64,000 bases of DNA from Megamerina dolium (lineage: Eukaryota > Arthropoda > Insecta > Diptera > Megamerinidae): the NCBI GenBank assembly GCA_963854835.1, contig OY978526.1, forward strand, positions 12,045,277-12,109,276. Direction: 5' to 3'. The notes under the pieces are model-generated. The model searched no databases and was not told the DNA's origin. It was given only the letters and a program-made list of their open reading frames with translations. Every line of letters begins with the position of its first letter. Within the stretch, counting starts at the first letter, position 1. Below are positions 1-13,298 of this stretch, in pieces. The position numbers and the translations under genes are program-made.

Positions 1-995
1 TACTTGTATTCCCATTTCACGTTAATTCTTAATGTATTGAGTTGATCTCATATTGGTAGGTCAGATTTTGTTTTAGCTTTATTGAATCGTGTATTTTTTA
101 GAGTATAATTTTTTTGTTACTTCTTGTTGTACTCAATGTCCTTCTCACTTTTCTTTTGGCAATTATTGTGTATGCAAATTTTGTTTTTTTATTTAATGAA
201 AATGTATTTTTGGACAAAAAATTATTATTCATACGATATTTATAGTGATATGGCTATTTACATTACCATTAGTAAGAATGATTACCTATTGTGATGATGG
301 CAATATATTCCAATAGAAATTATTCTGGGTATCGCGTTATTTTTGTCATTATATTCTATATAAATAAAACAATACCAACGTAAACTATAATTTTCGCCAA
401 TGGGCATTCATTCGACGAACAGAATGAGTTTGAGAAATTTTTGCATTCTTTAATTCTGTGAAATTTGATTATATGGAAAGTATAGAGGGTGTGTTTTTGT
501 GTGGATTATATTTTCAAATATGGGTTATAATTATAATATGGTCAGTGTGATTGACAAACTTCATTGCAGATGTGAACAATCAACAATTTTAACAGTATTT
601 TGAATATTACATAACACTTTGAAATTACGACACCCATAGAGGCACCCATTATGTGCCATAAATTTCATACAAATACATGCGCACATATTTTTGCACAATG
701 ATTAGCCACAAAGCGGCATTCAATTGTGTCATTTTTCGCTAAATGTATTAACGTATGTGTGTGTGTGTGTGCGTGCATTTATTTGACAAAGTGTTTCCTT
801 TCTTTTTGGCATTTGCTTGAGCTTTTTGTACCGGAAGGAAATTAACACAATTTGCTGGATGGTGGCAATAGCATAAAATATTTTGTATGCTAAATTTTAT
901 GGTTATGGTTATTGATGGAGACAGACGTTAGTGTGCTTTATCGTATGGATTAATACTATAACCAGCATTAAAATGATTCTATGGGAAATGCTAAT

Positions 996-1038
996 GCTGC
1001 TGCTGCTGCTGCTGCTGGTGATAAAGATGATGATGATG
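996..1038. repeat. (GCT)n and (GAT)n microsatellites
   Basis: About seven GCT units (996-1017) are followed within ten bases by a short GAT run (1027-1038). A further TCA array lies at 1216-1234. No coding context is visible. Confidence 0.85.
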
Positions 1039-2063
1039 TGGATATGCGAAACGCATATATTTGTGAGCACCATCACGTTACCATCACGATATATGTGTTG
1101 ATGTTGTTGATGATGGTCTATAATGAAATCTAAATAATGTCTATGTATACTTTTATGTGGTGGCCTCCCATTCATCATTTTATGGCATCGATTTTCGAGG
1201 GTCTTTATTTTTAGACATCATCATCATCATCATCCTATTGAAATGTTACACCATTTTGCGATGTTAATCAATAATTATTGTTGTTATTGTTATTGTGTGT
1301 TGACTGCACAAAATCAATGAAATGATACGCTTCATGCATACGCTACATTAGGGAGGATAAGTATGGCGAAGGTGGCGCAATAGCTACAATGATAATATAA
1401 AGAATGCCGAAGATAGCAATGAGGTTCATGTTCATGATGATAATGACAACATGATTACATTTGTATTTCTATACGTGTATTGGGGGTGGGGGGGCATACA
1501 TTTACTTAATTCATGAATTTTATGCATTTTGATCGATTAAATGGACGTTGTATTTTATATATTGTTACATTAGCATTATTAGCGATAATAAATTTCTTTT
1601 GCAGACGCTCGTGTGCGAGTGTATTTTAAAATGGAAATTTTTAATTAACATCATTTTTGCTTCATCTTATTCTCTTGTGTTTTTCTTTTCTTTTTTTTGT
1701 TTTCTTCAGCTCAATTATATGTAATACACCGTAAAATTGAAATTCTAATGTGCTGTCAAATTTACTGTCACATTACCATTTTGGTCATATTCTAATCGTA
1801 TTGTCGTCAATTTTATGTCATATTATTAACACAAATTGGTAGCAATATTCTTTTATTTGCTTGTATTTTCGATAATACGATCCTATATGTTGAGATTGTT
1901 TTATGTATTTTTGTTGTTGTTTATTGGTCTTTTCTCTCACACTCTAATACAGCGCTATTTTCTAAGAAATTTGATGCGAATGTTCAATTATCAATTAAAT
2001 GTTAATTAAATTGATTGTAAATATCTGACAAGTATTTCATTTAGATGTTTTACTAGTTGGGAT

Positions 2064-2090
2064 CGAATTAATTCGTACTTCAAAAGTACG
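2064..2090. repeat. Two overlapping short palindromes
   Basis: A perfect 12-bp palindrome (CGAATTAATTCG, 2064-2075) overlaps by two bases a 7-bp-stem hairpin with a 3-nt loop (2074-2090, arms CGTACTT/AAGTACG). The function is unknown and it may be chance in AT-rich DNA. Confidence 0.6.
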
Positions 2091-5000
2091 TATTATTGTA
2101 TATAAAATTAAATTAAATTAGGATACCTGATGAATTTGTAATGAGAATGGAAAATGATTGATATTTTCTTCGGGTTATTTCTTTTATAGTGAAAGGTAAT
2201 CTGAAGATAATTTTTTTTTAATTGGATAGCTGATTGTATGGACCTTTAAAAATTCTCAAATTCTCAATTGAATATAATTTAATTGGTAAAATTATTACAC
2301 AAATTTTGAAAAATATTTAACAAAATTAAATATTTGGAAGTTTTTTAATGGATTAGAGATTAGAAAAAATTTTTCATTAATGAAATTTGTTGCAAAAAGA
2401 AAAGTGTGTGTGGAATTTAAGTAATTTGGGCGTGCTATTTAAAAATTGGAACTTATATTGGGGCAGGTATTTGGCGATGTTAAAGCCAAACTATTTCAAT
2501 TGTATTGATAATTTTTTGGCTTCATATTTTATAATTATTCTGATTCTTTCAAGCTCTAGGCCTGGATTTATAAATTAAAGAAATTTTAAAATTAAATTTG
2601 ATAAAAGCTAAATAAAATAAAATAAAAGGCTTTAACACAAATCGATGTCAAATTTAGCTAGTGAAGTGATCATTTTTTTACTTGGATAAATTTTAAGATT
2701 GATTAAAAAATTGTATGTTGTTGGGGTTTTGAAAAAAACTTTAGTTTTTGGAGATTTTCTAGGCGAGCTACTTTAAGGGATAGAATAAGTATTGTGTGTC
2801 GAGGGAAAATGTTAAAGAACACAAATTAGTAGGGTTAACTATAGGTCACCGTAGGTCACACGGAGAACAATTTTTTTAAAATTGAAAATGGGTTACGGTT
2901 AAAATTGGTTCAATATTTAAGTTTTGGTATTTCATATAATTCCTCATTGCTTGGATTTTGATTCGCAGACTTAATTCATTGGTATATTCAATAACAGTTG
3001 GGCGCCCTAACATCCAATTTGATAAAATATGTCAATTTTTTACTGGAATCTACCACTTTAAAGGTGATTCCTGGAATGCTATGGGGTTATTTGTGAATTT
3101 TCGATTAAAAATGGAGAAAAAATTAAATTTCGGCAATTTCATATAATTGCTCATAACTTGGAGGTCTTGATTTTTGATTTTATTCATAAAATGCTCATTC
3201 ACTTTCTAAAGAAATTACCTACTTATACGGAAGAAACATAAATATATTTTTATTATTTTGATTAATATTTTTCTGTGACTTATTTAGTAAATTTTCGATG
3301 AAAATTTTGGACAAATATTCTTGAATTCTTTTCATATTGTGGATTTTTCAAATGAAAATATTTTTTGTAATTATAATTAATTTAATTTTTATTTCATTTC
3401 ATTTCATTTTAGTATTTTTTACTATCAGATCAGGAAGTTTCTGGCTCGAGATATGTTGCAAATTATCAAATTATTTTGGAATAAAAAAAAAAAAAAATAA
3501 TAAAGTTGTATCTGGAACACTCGATTTTCAAATTTATGCAGTCCAAGTCCATGTTAAATTTTTTTTTGCTCCCCAATTTGAGGACCCTATTGGATTACGA
3601 TTTTTGTTTGATGTGTTAAAACATATTTTATTATGTCACTTAGGGTAAATTAGGGTTAATTGGGGCATTGAAAGTATTTTTTTAATTTTTATCTTTCTAG
3701 AAAGAAAATAATATAAAATTATCACAATAAATACATACCATAATTGCCACATAGATCCACATTTAATGACTAGAAATTTTGAAACATTGACATTCTGACA
3801 CGATCATATTCACAAAAAAGAAAAAAAAAAAAACGCAAAACAAATATTCACTAAAAAAAAATATTGTTAGAGATAACACAAAATAATTGTTGTACGTCGA
3901 CTTTTTACTTATTTTGGCGCTTTCAAATTTCCTTTACTTCCGTTTCCGTTTACTAGTGTCGTTAAATCGAATCAAATATAATTTCCGTTCACTTTGCGCT
4001 CACGTTCGTCAAGGCATTAATTTTAAATTTGATTTAATTTGGGTATTTTTTGATATTTTCAATTAAATATTCTAAAATATTTTTTTTTTTTTGTAGATTT
4101 TATTTATATTTTGTGCATTTAAAAAATTCAAGTTAGTTGAGAGCAGCAGTTTAAACTTAAATGTTTATTAAAGGAAACATAGATGAGAAAATCAAATTTA
4201 ATCACTCATGAATATTCAAAAGATAATTTTGTCTTTTGTTTTTGATTTTTCAAATTTATTTATACATTTTTTTTTTATTTATTATATTTTTATTATATAC
4301 ATATACAATTAAACAATTTTTAATACAGGCACACACGCACATACAAGAGTTAACAACAACAGTACCAACCGAAAAGCAACTTATTCCATAGAAACAACTT
4401 AGTCACGAATAATGTTATTGTTAATAAGTAATACTAAATAGTGAGCAGAACCAAGAATTTAAATATTAATTAGTCAGTATATCTCAGTCAAACTCTAAGG
4501 GAGCTATAACGCGTGCTAACAGCCCAACTGACGAACGTGGACTAGCGTTTACTGATGTTGCAACTTTTATAGTGAGAGCGCTAAACTCAATTCATTTCAT
4601 TTCATTTCAATTCAACTCAACTCAACTGACTAGCAAATGTTTAGCACCTGCTTGTTGTATTCCTAGTCAATGTTTCCATCGTTGTTGAAATTGAATATGC
4701 CATCCTGTTGCTACTGTTTCCTGTTGTTTGTGTCTTCGCATGCATTAGCAACATGTATATGAGACACTTTGTAAACAATGCGTGTAGTTATCAAAATCAT
4801 AATGTTGCCAGAGTAGTGTTTCGTATTGAATATATGATTTTCATGAATTTGTGTATCATTGCTTACGCTGGGAAAGATAATCCGTTTAAATTATGTGATG
4901 AGGTATCGGTTAAATAACCAAAATATTAGCCATCGACATATTCTTGTCAACATTGGATAACATATTTGATTTTAAACATTCTGTTGTGTTAGAAAAAATA

Positions 5001-5343
5001 TTTTAATTAAATCAAATCCTTATAATATCATTGGCAACATGTGGCAACATGGCTCATTTCATTTCAAATGAGCAACTGTTGACAGTATCCATGTGCTGGG
5101 GTTGAAAGTATACATTGTATCCGTTATATCGTAAATGTACTCAAAATATCGTATTCGACATTAAATTTCGCAATTGACTAACGAGTGTAGTTAGTTTGTT
5201 ATTTTGAGTATTAAAAAGCAGCTGTCTGAGTGAGCTCACACGTGCAGTACCACTCATAACAAAATGCTTATACGAGTTCCTATATATCCTTGGAGTAGTA
5301 CAATGTGTATTGTATTTGTTATTGCTGTTGTATAGTGCCGAGC

Positions 5344-5390
<47 letters not shown>
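5344..5390. repeat. (TGA)n microsatellite, about 16 units
   Basis: An uninterrupted run of TGA/ATG triplets. It creates artificial poly-Met and poly-Ile open frames on the two strands. These are not genes. Confidence 0.95.
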
Positions 5391-5918
5391 CCAGTTGTTG
5401 ATGTCGTTGTGGTAGTGACGTTCATATTTTTAACTGTTGCATTTAATATTGTTTTAGTTTTACCATCCATTCATCCCAGTCTAGTTATGTGTTTCTCTTT
5501 CACTCTTTATTTGAAAAAGTCCAACTCTTCGGTCACGTTGCTCTGATTTTATAGTTGTTGCTATTGTAACTGTTGGGTATTTTGTTGTTGTTGTAAATTC
5601 CTTGCATCAGAAATAGTTTGAGATAGAGTGCCTGGTAATATTGCGGTAAGATGTAAGAGCTATTGAGTTGGCAACGAGTTAATATAACGGACAGCATGCT
5701 CTGAAGCTATATAAAATTAAAAGTTTCATTTGAGATACTTTACTATGTACCATCGTATGTATAATTTGCATGCAACAATTGGGCAATTTAAAATACGCTA
5801 CTTGCTATTGAGTGTATGTAATTGATTTTTGTTATTGTTCAAGAGGTGCTGAATTGTGATTTTATTATTAGGTACTTACAGTTAATTGTTATTGCCAAAA
5901 CCAAAGTATTGCCTTCAA

Positions 5919-5941
5919 CTGTTGTTGTTGTTGTTGTTGTT
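5919..5941. repeat. (TTG)n microsatellite
   Basis: About eight TTG/GTT units, with no coding context. Confidence 0.85.
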
Positions 5942-7679
5942 CATAATAATAATTGCAGTGTTAATGATAACATTAATTTTGCTATATGCTGATAAAATGA
6001 AAATTGCAATTATGATTATCACTTGCTTGGCAACATTTTAATTATATTGGCTCATTATCAATCGAAGCAAGCCAGCAATGGGAAAATAGGTCAATAGGAA
6101 TTTGTGCAGAATTTATGTTCTATTGCTGTTAGAGCGGGAAAAATTTAATCATAAAATTAGGCTATCTGTGTTCATTCCCCATCGAAGATAATAATTTGTC
6201 AATTTATGATGACTAAATGACCACCCTCAACGAATTTTATATTTATGCAAGTTATACACTCTTTAAAAATTTATGCTAATAATGTCGTTTGGAAAAAAAT
6301 TAATTGTATGTAATTTTATCCTGATGAGAGCAACTTATGTAAATTGTCGAAAGGCAAAATAATGATGAATTTCTTGGTATTTAAAGAAATAATTAATTGC
6401 AACGTAGTGTTGCAACGCTATAAACGATAAAGATTTTATTTGTTGAATTGATTTTTTACGAAATTCTGAACTATTCTCTTTTAAACGCAACTATGTGCGT
6501 TGTAAATAAAAGGATCTCTTTTCATCATCTTACACGATTTGTACCATATGTGAAGATAGCTTATATTAAACGCCACATGTTGTTTAATAATATTGATAGA
6601 GAATACTTTCCATGTTGCATGTTTAAGTGCTAGACACACCAATTTGTAGCGATTTCCTTTTGCTTCATTTTGTATTGTGGTCTTTTATCTTTATTTGATG
6701 TGATACATTACGCGTGAAGCGAATAAAAATGTTCAAAATGAACAAATCATATATCCACCATATGTTCGATATATGTTTGACGTTCACTAAACGGTGTATT
6801 GGGGCGTATTTTGAAAAATATGTGTATGTATGTAGCATCAAAGCAAACATAATATTGTTCATATTGAGAAGGTTGTACGGCCTATATTGAGAAGGTATAT
6901 TGCCTTTCTTTTTATCTATACACATTTTTATATATATACATTTTATTGTATTTACAGTAAAACTAAACATATACCATCCAATGCACAATCGTTAACTCTG
7001 TATTAGATATACTACATTTGAAGGGTATGTTGCAATAACTGAAAGTGACTGAGGTGGAAAGTACTTTTAAATTTAATTGCGGATGCTTCTTTTGACTAGA
7101 GTATATAGTTAGCAATTATTCTACAAGTATTACTTTTTAATGCAGGTAAAGAAAAAGAAAATTATTTTTCTCTTTTACGAATATACGAATATGTAATAAG
7201 GTAAAGAAGAAAAATAAGAAATTTCTACATCCAAATATATAATAAAGATTTTATGATTTTTACTTTTGCTGATTGTTTTTTTTTAGGAGCTCTTACAAAT
7301 AAATATTTAATTGTTTTTGTACATAATTGCCATTGAATGTAATTAGAAGAGAATTGTAAGAGCAAAATTGGCAATCAGATAACGCAGAAACACATAAAAC
7401 TGGTTGTAAGGGAAATTTAAATTCGTAAATTCTACAAATTAGGTTTTTATTGTACTTTAATACGTAGTCAAACAAACAATTATATATGTGGGTGCAATTA
7501 AATTGTTATTAAAATTTGAAATATTCAACATACTTTTTAGGGTAGTGTACCGAAAGAAATTTTTTGCACCAAACACAGCTTACTAACGATAAAATTATAG
7601 CAACAGTGACTACATGAATTAATTTCGAATTAATGATTTACTTTCGAAATTAGTTCAGTACAGTGAAATAGGATACGAT

Positions 7680-8515
7680 CGCACACCCTTTTTGATAATA
7701 ACTTTTATTCAATCAACTAAAAATTTTATACCGTGTAATTCTCATTTAGTTTATGAAGCAATATGCGTATAGAGGCAAACAAATTTATTATTTATTCGAG
7801 CTATAGGCTCATCTTGTACGAAGAATTTTTGCAAAATTTTAATGAGATTTACCTTTTATAAGCATTCTTATAATAGTCAGAGAGTTTTGCTTCCGTACCA
7901 CTTACAATAATCGGTGTTTGCACATCATTTGTGCTAACAATTTTTATTCAATCAATTAAAAATTTTATACCGTGTAATTCTCATTTAGTTTATTAAGGAA
8001 TATACGTATAGAAGCAAACAAATTTATTATTTATTCGAGCTATAGGTTCATAATATAGTAAAAATGTTTGCAACATATTAATGAGATTTACCTTTTAGAA
8101 GCATTCTTATTATAGTCAGAGAGTTCTGATTCCATACCACTTACAATAATCGATGTTCTCACAGCATTTGTGATAACAATTTTTATTCAATCATTTAAAA
8201 ATTTGTTACCGTGTAATTCTCATTTAGTTTATGAAGCAATATACGTATAGAAGCAAACAAATTTATTATTTATTCGAGCTATAGATTCATCTTGTACTAA
8301 TAATTTTTGCAACATATTAATGAGATTTACCTTTTATAAGCATTCTTATAATAGATGCAATAGATTTCTTATAATAGATGTGAATAGATGCAAACAAATT
8401 TATTCGAATCATAGCTTCATATGGAATTGCTAAAACTCTTAAATACATTTTAATAAGATTAGCCTTTTATAAGCATTGGGAAACCACTTGTAATAATCGA
8501 TGCACAATTTTATCG
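7680..8515. repeat. Tandem repeat, 239-bp period, about 3.4 units
   Basis: The phrase 'ttttattcaatca' recurs at 7703, 7942 and 8181, exactly 239 bp apart each time. The whole units align, including 'accgtgtaattctcattta', 'aagcattcttataatag' and 'accacttacaataatcg'. A fourth, partial and more diverged unit with small deletions covers about 8375-8510. The units differ by scattered substitutions, so this is an older local array rather than a recent expansion. No open frame is conserved between units. It could be a small satellite array or the internal repeats of an unrecognised transposon. Confidence 0.85.
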
Positions 8516-11500
8516 TTGACTATTTGTTGGTTTGATCGGTAGTTTGAATTTTCTACTCTTTTCGTTAGAGTTATGGCAAACAGCTCACTCTGAGTTTACC
8601 TCTTTCCTCTAGGAGTGTGTGAAATCAAACAAAAAATAATCGAATGATAGAAATAAAGGCAATAGTTTTACCAGTAACAATGATGATTTGCTTATTGTAC
8701 ATATATCCCTTCATATATTTGCCATTCATTCTTTATTTCTCTATTCAATGATTTTTCGCTATTTGTTCATTCAAGTGCAATATATTTATTATTTATAATA
8801 ATCATTTGTACTATCATTATTATTAAGTATTTGTTTTATATATTGTAGTTACATTTTGAATTTTATTTTTATCAATTTCACAATTCTTCTGATTTGTGTT
8901 GTGCGTCAACATATGCATAGGATATTGAAAAGGATTTCCTGTGTATTCGCACATGCACATATTTTACATTTGCCTAGATAGAGATTTTACAAAATATGGA
9001 AAGTATTTGATATGTAAACGTATTTGAATATCATTGGGTGGAATATTATGTCAGGCACTTCGATGCATATCGAACGTGAATTGATGATATTATAGACAAT
9101 TTCGCTGTTGGATAATCATCCCATGGAGTTTGTCTATCTAAAAGAGACTATGTTCATATATATTTAAACAATTTTTTTTCTTATTCAGCTAATTTTCATG
9201 ATCATACAAGGGCATATAGTGATGATAATCATTATTTCAATTTGATTATTTGATCATTTGATTATTTTCTATAATAGAAGGAATATATTTTTAAATAATA
9301 CCATAATAACTATATTAAAAAAACTGATTGAAATAGAAAATTCACTAACTCAATCCTCAACCAATAGTGTGTTTCCATTTCGTATGTAGCAAACACTATT
9401 TCAAGGTTTCCATTCTCTCTTGATATAGAGCTAGACACTTTCAGAGGAATTGCACCAGTATCTCTCTTCTAATTTTCAGTTTAAATATTCCGAAAATGAA
9501 TCATAAAAATTTTTTCATGTATTTAACATTTTTTCAAAATTTTTCGTTACATATGAAAGCTATATTAATGATAATTATATGAACTATATTAATTAAGTTG
9601 ATGACAATAATACAGATCGAGTTGAGATAATTACAAAATTGTAATCAATTTTTTTTTTTGATTTCTTCCTGTAATTAGTTCATATTTAATTATACGGTTA
9701 CATATATGCATATATATATTTTTTAATTTGAATTTACGGTACGCTTAATTTAATTAATTTACATCCAACCATAGGGATGTCATCAACATCATACCATATA
9801 ATCCTTCATTATTGTTCTATTCCATGTTTGTCAACATTATATTATCATGTAAATGTTTATCAACATGTTTTTCATTGTCGTTGACGTCGTCGTAAGCATT
9901 GTTGTCGTGATCGTTGTCATCAAAAGTTGTGAAATGTCCCCATTCTATTGCACTCAGCAATTTGTTTGCTATTTTATTCAATTAATAATTTTCCCTGTTG
10001 ACAACAGACAAATGCATATACAATGTATATACATATGTATAACGTACAAACATATGGTTCTTCTTATATACATACATACTTATATACATTTCGATATTCG
10101 TATATGAACGATAGATGCAGCAACTTACAATCAAATTAGCGTATGTATATACACACCCATATACAACGTCAAAAACCAAAAACAACAACACCAAATAATA
10201 TTGATGTGTGTGTTTTTTCTTTTTTATATATATATATATTGACATCACAGTACACAAAACTGTTCAAGTAATCAAAACTTGACCAAACTTAATTGTTAAG
10301 CAGCATAGGGGAGATAAAAAGTAATGGAGCCAGAGAGGGAGAGAGAGAGGGAGAAAGATAAAGAATGACTGAGTAAAAGAGAAAAATCTAGTTGAAAACT
10401 AAATACAACCAAATACTAATTTGAAAAGATTTGGTGAGTTTAACAATGATGTTGCTTTTGATGATAACGTTTTCTTGTATAAGAAAAAAAAAAGAATAAT
10501 AACAATTATAGGTTATAGCGGGATATGTATGTTACAAGAAAAACGAAATACAAAAAGTAATTTATTTTAAAAGTTCATTTATTCCACAGTAACACAAAAA
10601 AAAAACCATAAAAAAAAAAAAAATCAAGCATTAAATGATTTTTTCGACCAGATTAGCTATCCTAATGATGAAAAATAGATTTGTCTTTTGTAGTTGCTTT
10701 ACTAACAAATTTATTTATTGTATTCTCAGAAGTAGAACAAATTAATAAAAGAACGTTTGTTTAAGGAATTAGTAACACTGAACCATAATATGTATTGCAA
10801 CCCGTTACATTGCATAAGTTAGTAGCGCACGTTCCTATGATTTTTATAAGGATATCGCGTTCGGAGTTTTTAGTAAAAAAAATTAACGACAGAATTCAAC
10901 CAGAAATTCCATTAAGAAAGGAACTCTTTTTTTATGTAACAATTCTCTCATTCGATAAGCAAACTTGCTGTGAAATGTTACGGAAATGAACGAAGCGGAA
11001 ATACAATTTCCTACGCCCTTGAAAATATGCAATACTAAAGCCAAGTATTTTAGCGTATGCACTTGCATAATATAATTTATTATTACATAAATTTGCATCA
11101 CTTCAAGAAAGTACATAGATTTGGTTCGCCAAATTTGATTCGAAAAATAGAAATGTTGTGTATTCGCAAAATAAAGGAGCAAACGTATGAGAATGAGAAT
11201 GAGAATGAAATGATCTTACATATGGTCAGAATTGTATTAAATTTATATTAAATAGAGTAGAGTATCTACTCAATATACGTTGTACGAAAGGAACTTGTAA
11301 GGCCTTTAATCTGATGGTTAATTTTAAATCAATGTGGTGTTCTTAAAAAATAGTGAAGCAATTGTTTCTTGAACTTTTTTTTTTAAATCTGTACTATAAA
11401 ATCCCCAAAAATGCTTTTGCTTGCCGTTTTAGTAAAAAGTATGGCAAAATAATTTCTCATGGCGTATTATTCTGCACTTGAGTGGTATCAATAATTGTGT

Positions 11501-12140
11501 GTGTTTACGGTATCTGGACTAAATAACACGATAAAAAAAAAATTCAATATTATAAAACGTTTTTTTCTGTTGTTCTGAATCGAAAGATTGATAGATGCAA
11601 TATAAAGAATATGGTGAAAGAAAAAAAAAAGTGAAATGCAGTAAAAAATAAACGAAGAAATATGAATGTGCATCGTTGTGACGTGTAATAGTATAGAATT
11701 AGAAGGAGAAGTAGAATTAACGTAATTGGTAGATGATGAACATACTAAATCATATCCTCTGCACAAAAGATCTTCAGGTTGCGGTGCTTCATAGCCTTAA
11801 TAATAAATCATATTCTGAAGATAACGACGATGACAGTCACTTAAGCTATGTAATTATGTACGCACTTTATTCAATTTATTTTGAAAATTCAATGTTTTTT
11901 CTATTCTAATAGAATAATAATTTATTATTATGTTAACATTTAGAACAAGGTAAACATAAAAAAAATATATGTAGAGATATATGTTAAGGTGGCTGACAAG
12001 ATGTGTTATCTGTGTTAGCATATGGTCTGAGTTCGCTGGTGGTAACAACAGTGAGATTCCTTACATTCACTATTGGGAGGCTTCTGACACTATTTCAATA
12101 TTGAAATATTGATAGAAAGTATTTATTACTAATGATAATA
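8516..12140. other. AT-rich DNA without recognisable genes
   Basis: Nothing coding was recognised. A GA-rich purine tract lies near 10332-10356 and a short ATGAGA-type hexamer run near 11187-11208. A 14-bp perfect palindrome (TTTCAATATTGAAA) lies near 12090. The remaining frames are low-complexity. Confidence 0.55.
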
Positions 12141-12642
12141 TGGAAAAAGAAAGTGCCTCAGAGTAGTGTGTTGAAGACCGTTTTGTTCCTTAGGGTCAGG
12201 TTTTTTATTCAGCATCTTTTTAGTATATGGTTTTGGAGGCTATAGAGGTAATGATTTAAAAACAGATTTATTATTTTCAATAGAAACCCTGTAACTGTGA
12301 AGTATTGAGAGTTTTTAATGTCGTAAAATCTGATTCTGGGGTTATTTTTTAACAATTTTATCCGCAGGAGGCGCTACGGCTCAAAACAAAAGAAAAAAGC
12401 ATTGTTTTTTAAGTGAATCTTTCCATAGGGACTAAAACGATAAGAAAAACGCCAAATAATGTTCCAGAAAAGTGTTCCTCGCGAAAATATAGTGGGGTCT
12501 GTGAGCAATAAAACTACCACAAGCTTCGTCTTTTCGAGAAAAACAGCTCGAAACCCCCTCTTTCGTAAAAAAACCTGACCCTGAGTAGCAGAACGGTCCT
12601 GTTCAATGTGTTGAACATTGCTCCGGGCACTGTCTCTTTCCA
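12141..12642. mobile_element. MITE-like element with long terminal inverted repeats
   Basis: The two ends are inverted copies. Both read inward as tggaaa, then an agtgcc block, then gaccgtt, then agggtcaggtttttt; the right end carries an extra insertion within the repeat. The interior holds no transposase-like frame, so this looks like a non-autonomous DNA element of about 0.5 kb. The right arm contains its own hairpin, GTTCAA-tgtg-TTGAAC (12601-12616). I could not identify a convincing target-site duplication, so the exact ends and the superfamily are unresolved. Confidence 0.6.
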
Positions 12643-13136
12643 ACAAGCTTATTTTGATCAGGAAAAAAAAAATGTTTCTAATTAAACAATTCTTAATTGC
12701 TTTGAAAATCTATCGATATTTAATTATATATTTAGTATCTATCTATCTATCTATCTATCATATCGCAATGGGTGTTAATATTTCATTTGTGAAGAAAAGT
12801 TGTATAATAAAATCAATTTTTATATTTAAAAAAATATATCATGTATGAATAAATATAAAGTACACTATAACAAAAGAAAGTTCTAGATAAAATAAATAAA
12901 TACAAGCAATTATTTAATATTTCCTGTAAAACATAAAAAAGAGTTAAAGTATTTCAAGTGACTCCTCAAATTAAATCGCTTTATAAAGCAGCGAACAAAT
13001 GTCTAAATGAAATAAAAAATGTTTTTCACTAGAACGGAAAACAAAAGCAATACAGACAGCAGAACACTTATGCTTATGCTTAAGTGTCAACAACATTCAG
13101 TATAATTACAGGAATTATTCGCATGATAGCAAAGAT

Positions 13137-13149
13137 GATAATGGTGATG

Positions 13150-13181
<32 letters not shown>

Positions 13182-13240
13182 GGTGATGATGAGGTAAACA
13201 TACTTAGAAATATATATACCTGCTTCAAAAGTACAAAAAA

Positions 13241-13293
<53 letters not shown>
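13137..13293. repeat. Compound (GAT)n and (TAA)n microsatellites
   Basis: An imperfect GAT/GGT array (13137-13192) lies about 50 bp before an almost pure TAA array (13242-13293). The poly-Leu and poly-Ile frame across them is an artefact of the repeats. Confidence 0.95.

Positions 13294-13298
<5 letters not shown>

Larger units (their letters stand above)
1..7679. other. AT-rich DNA without recognisable genes
   Basis: No host exon or transposon protein was recognised here on either strand. The open frames are short, low-complexity and AT-driven. Several trinucleotide microsatellites lie in it and are listed separately. The stretch 2600-3660 has loosely repeated phrases (for example 'catataattcctcattgcttgga' near 2933 resembles 'catataattgctcataacttgga' near 3141), which suggests an old decayed repeat of roughly 200-bp units, but no ends could be defined. 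A pentanucleotide-rich stretch (attcatttc/aactc) lies near 4590-4627. What I infer: intergenic or intronic sequence. Confidence 0.6.

Noticed and set aside
5141..5546. Open frames on both strands across the TGA array, giving poly-Met and poly-Ile proteins
   Set aside because: They are produced by the microsatellite itself, with no conserved domain or start context.
13080..13298. Leu/Ile-rich open frame that looks like a membrane protein
   Set aside because: It is the translation of the TAA and GAT microsatellites.
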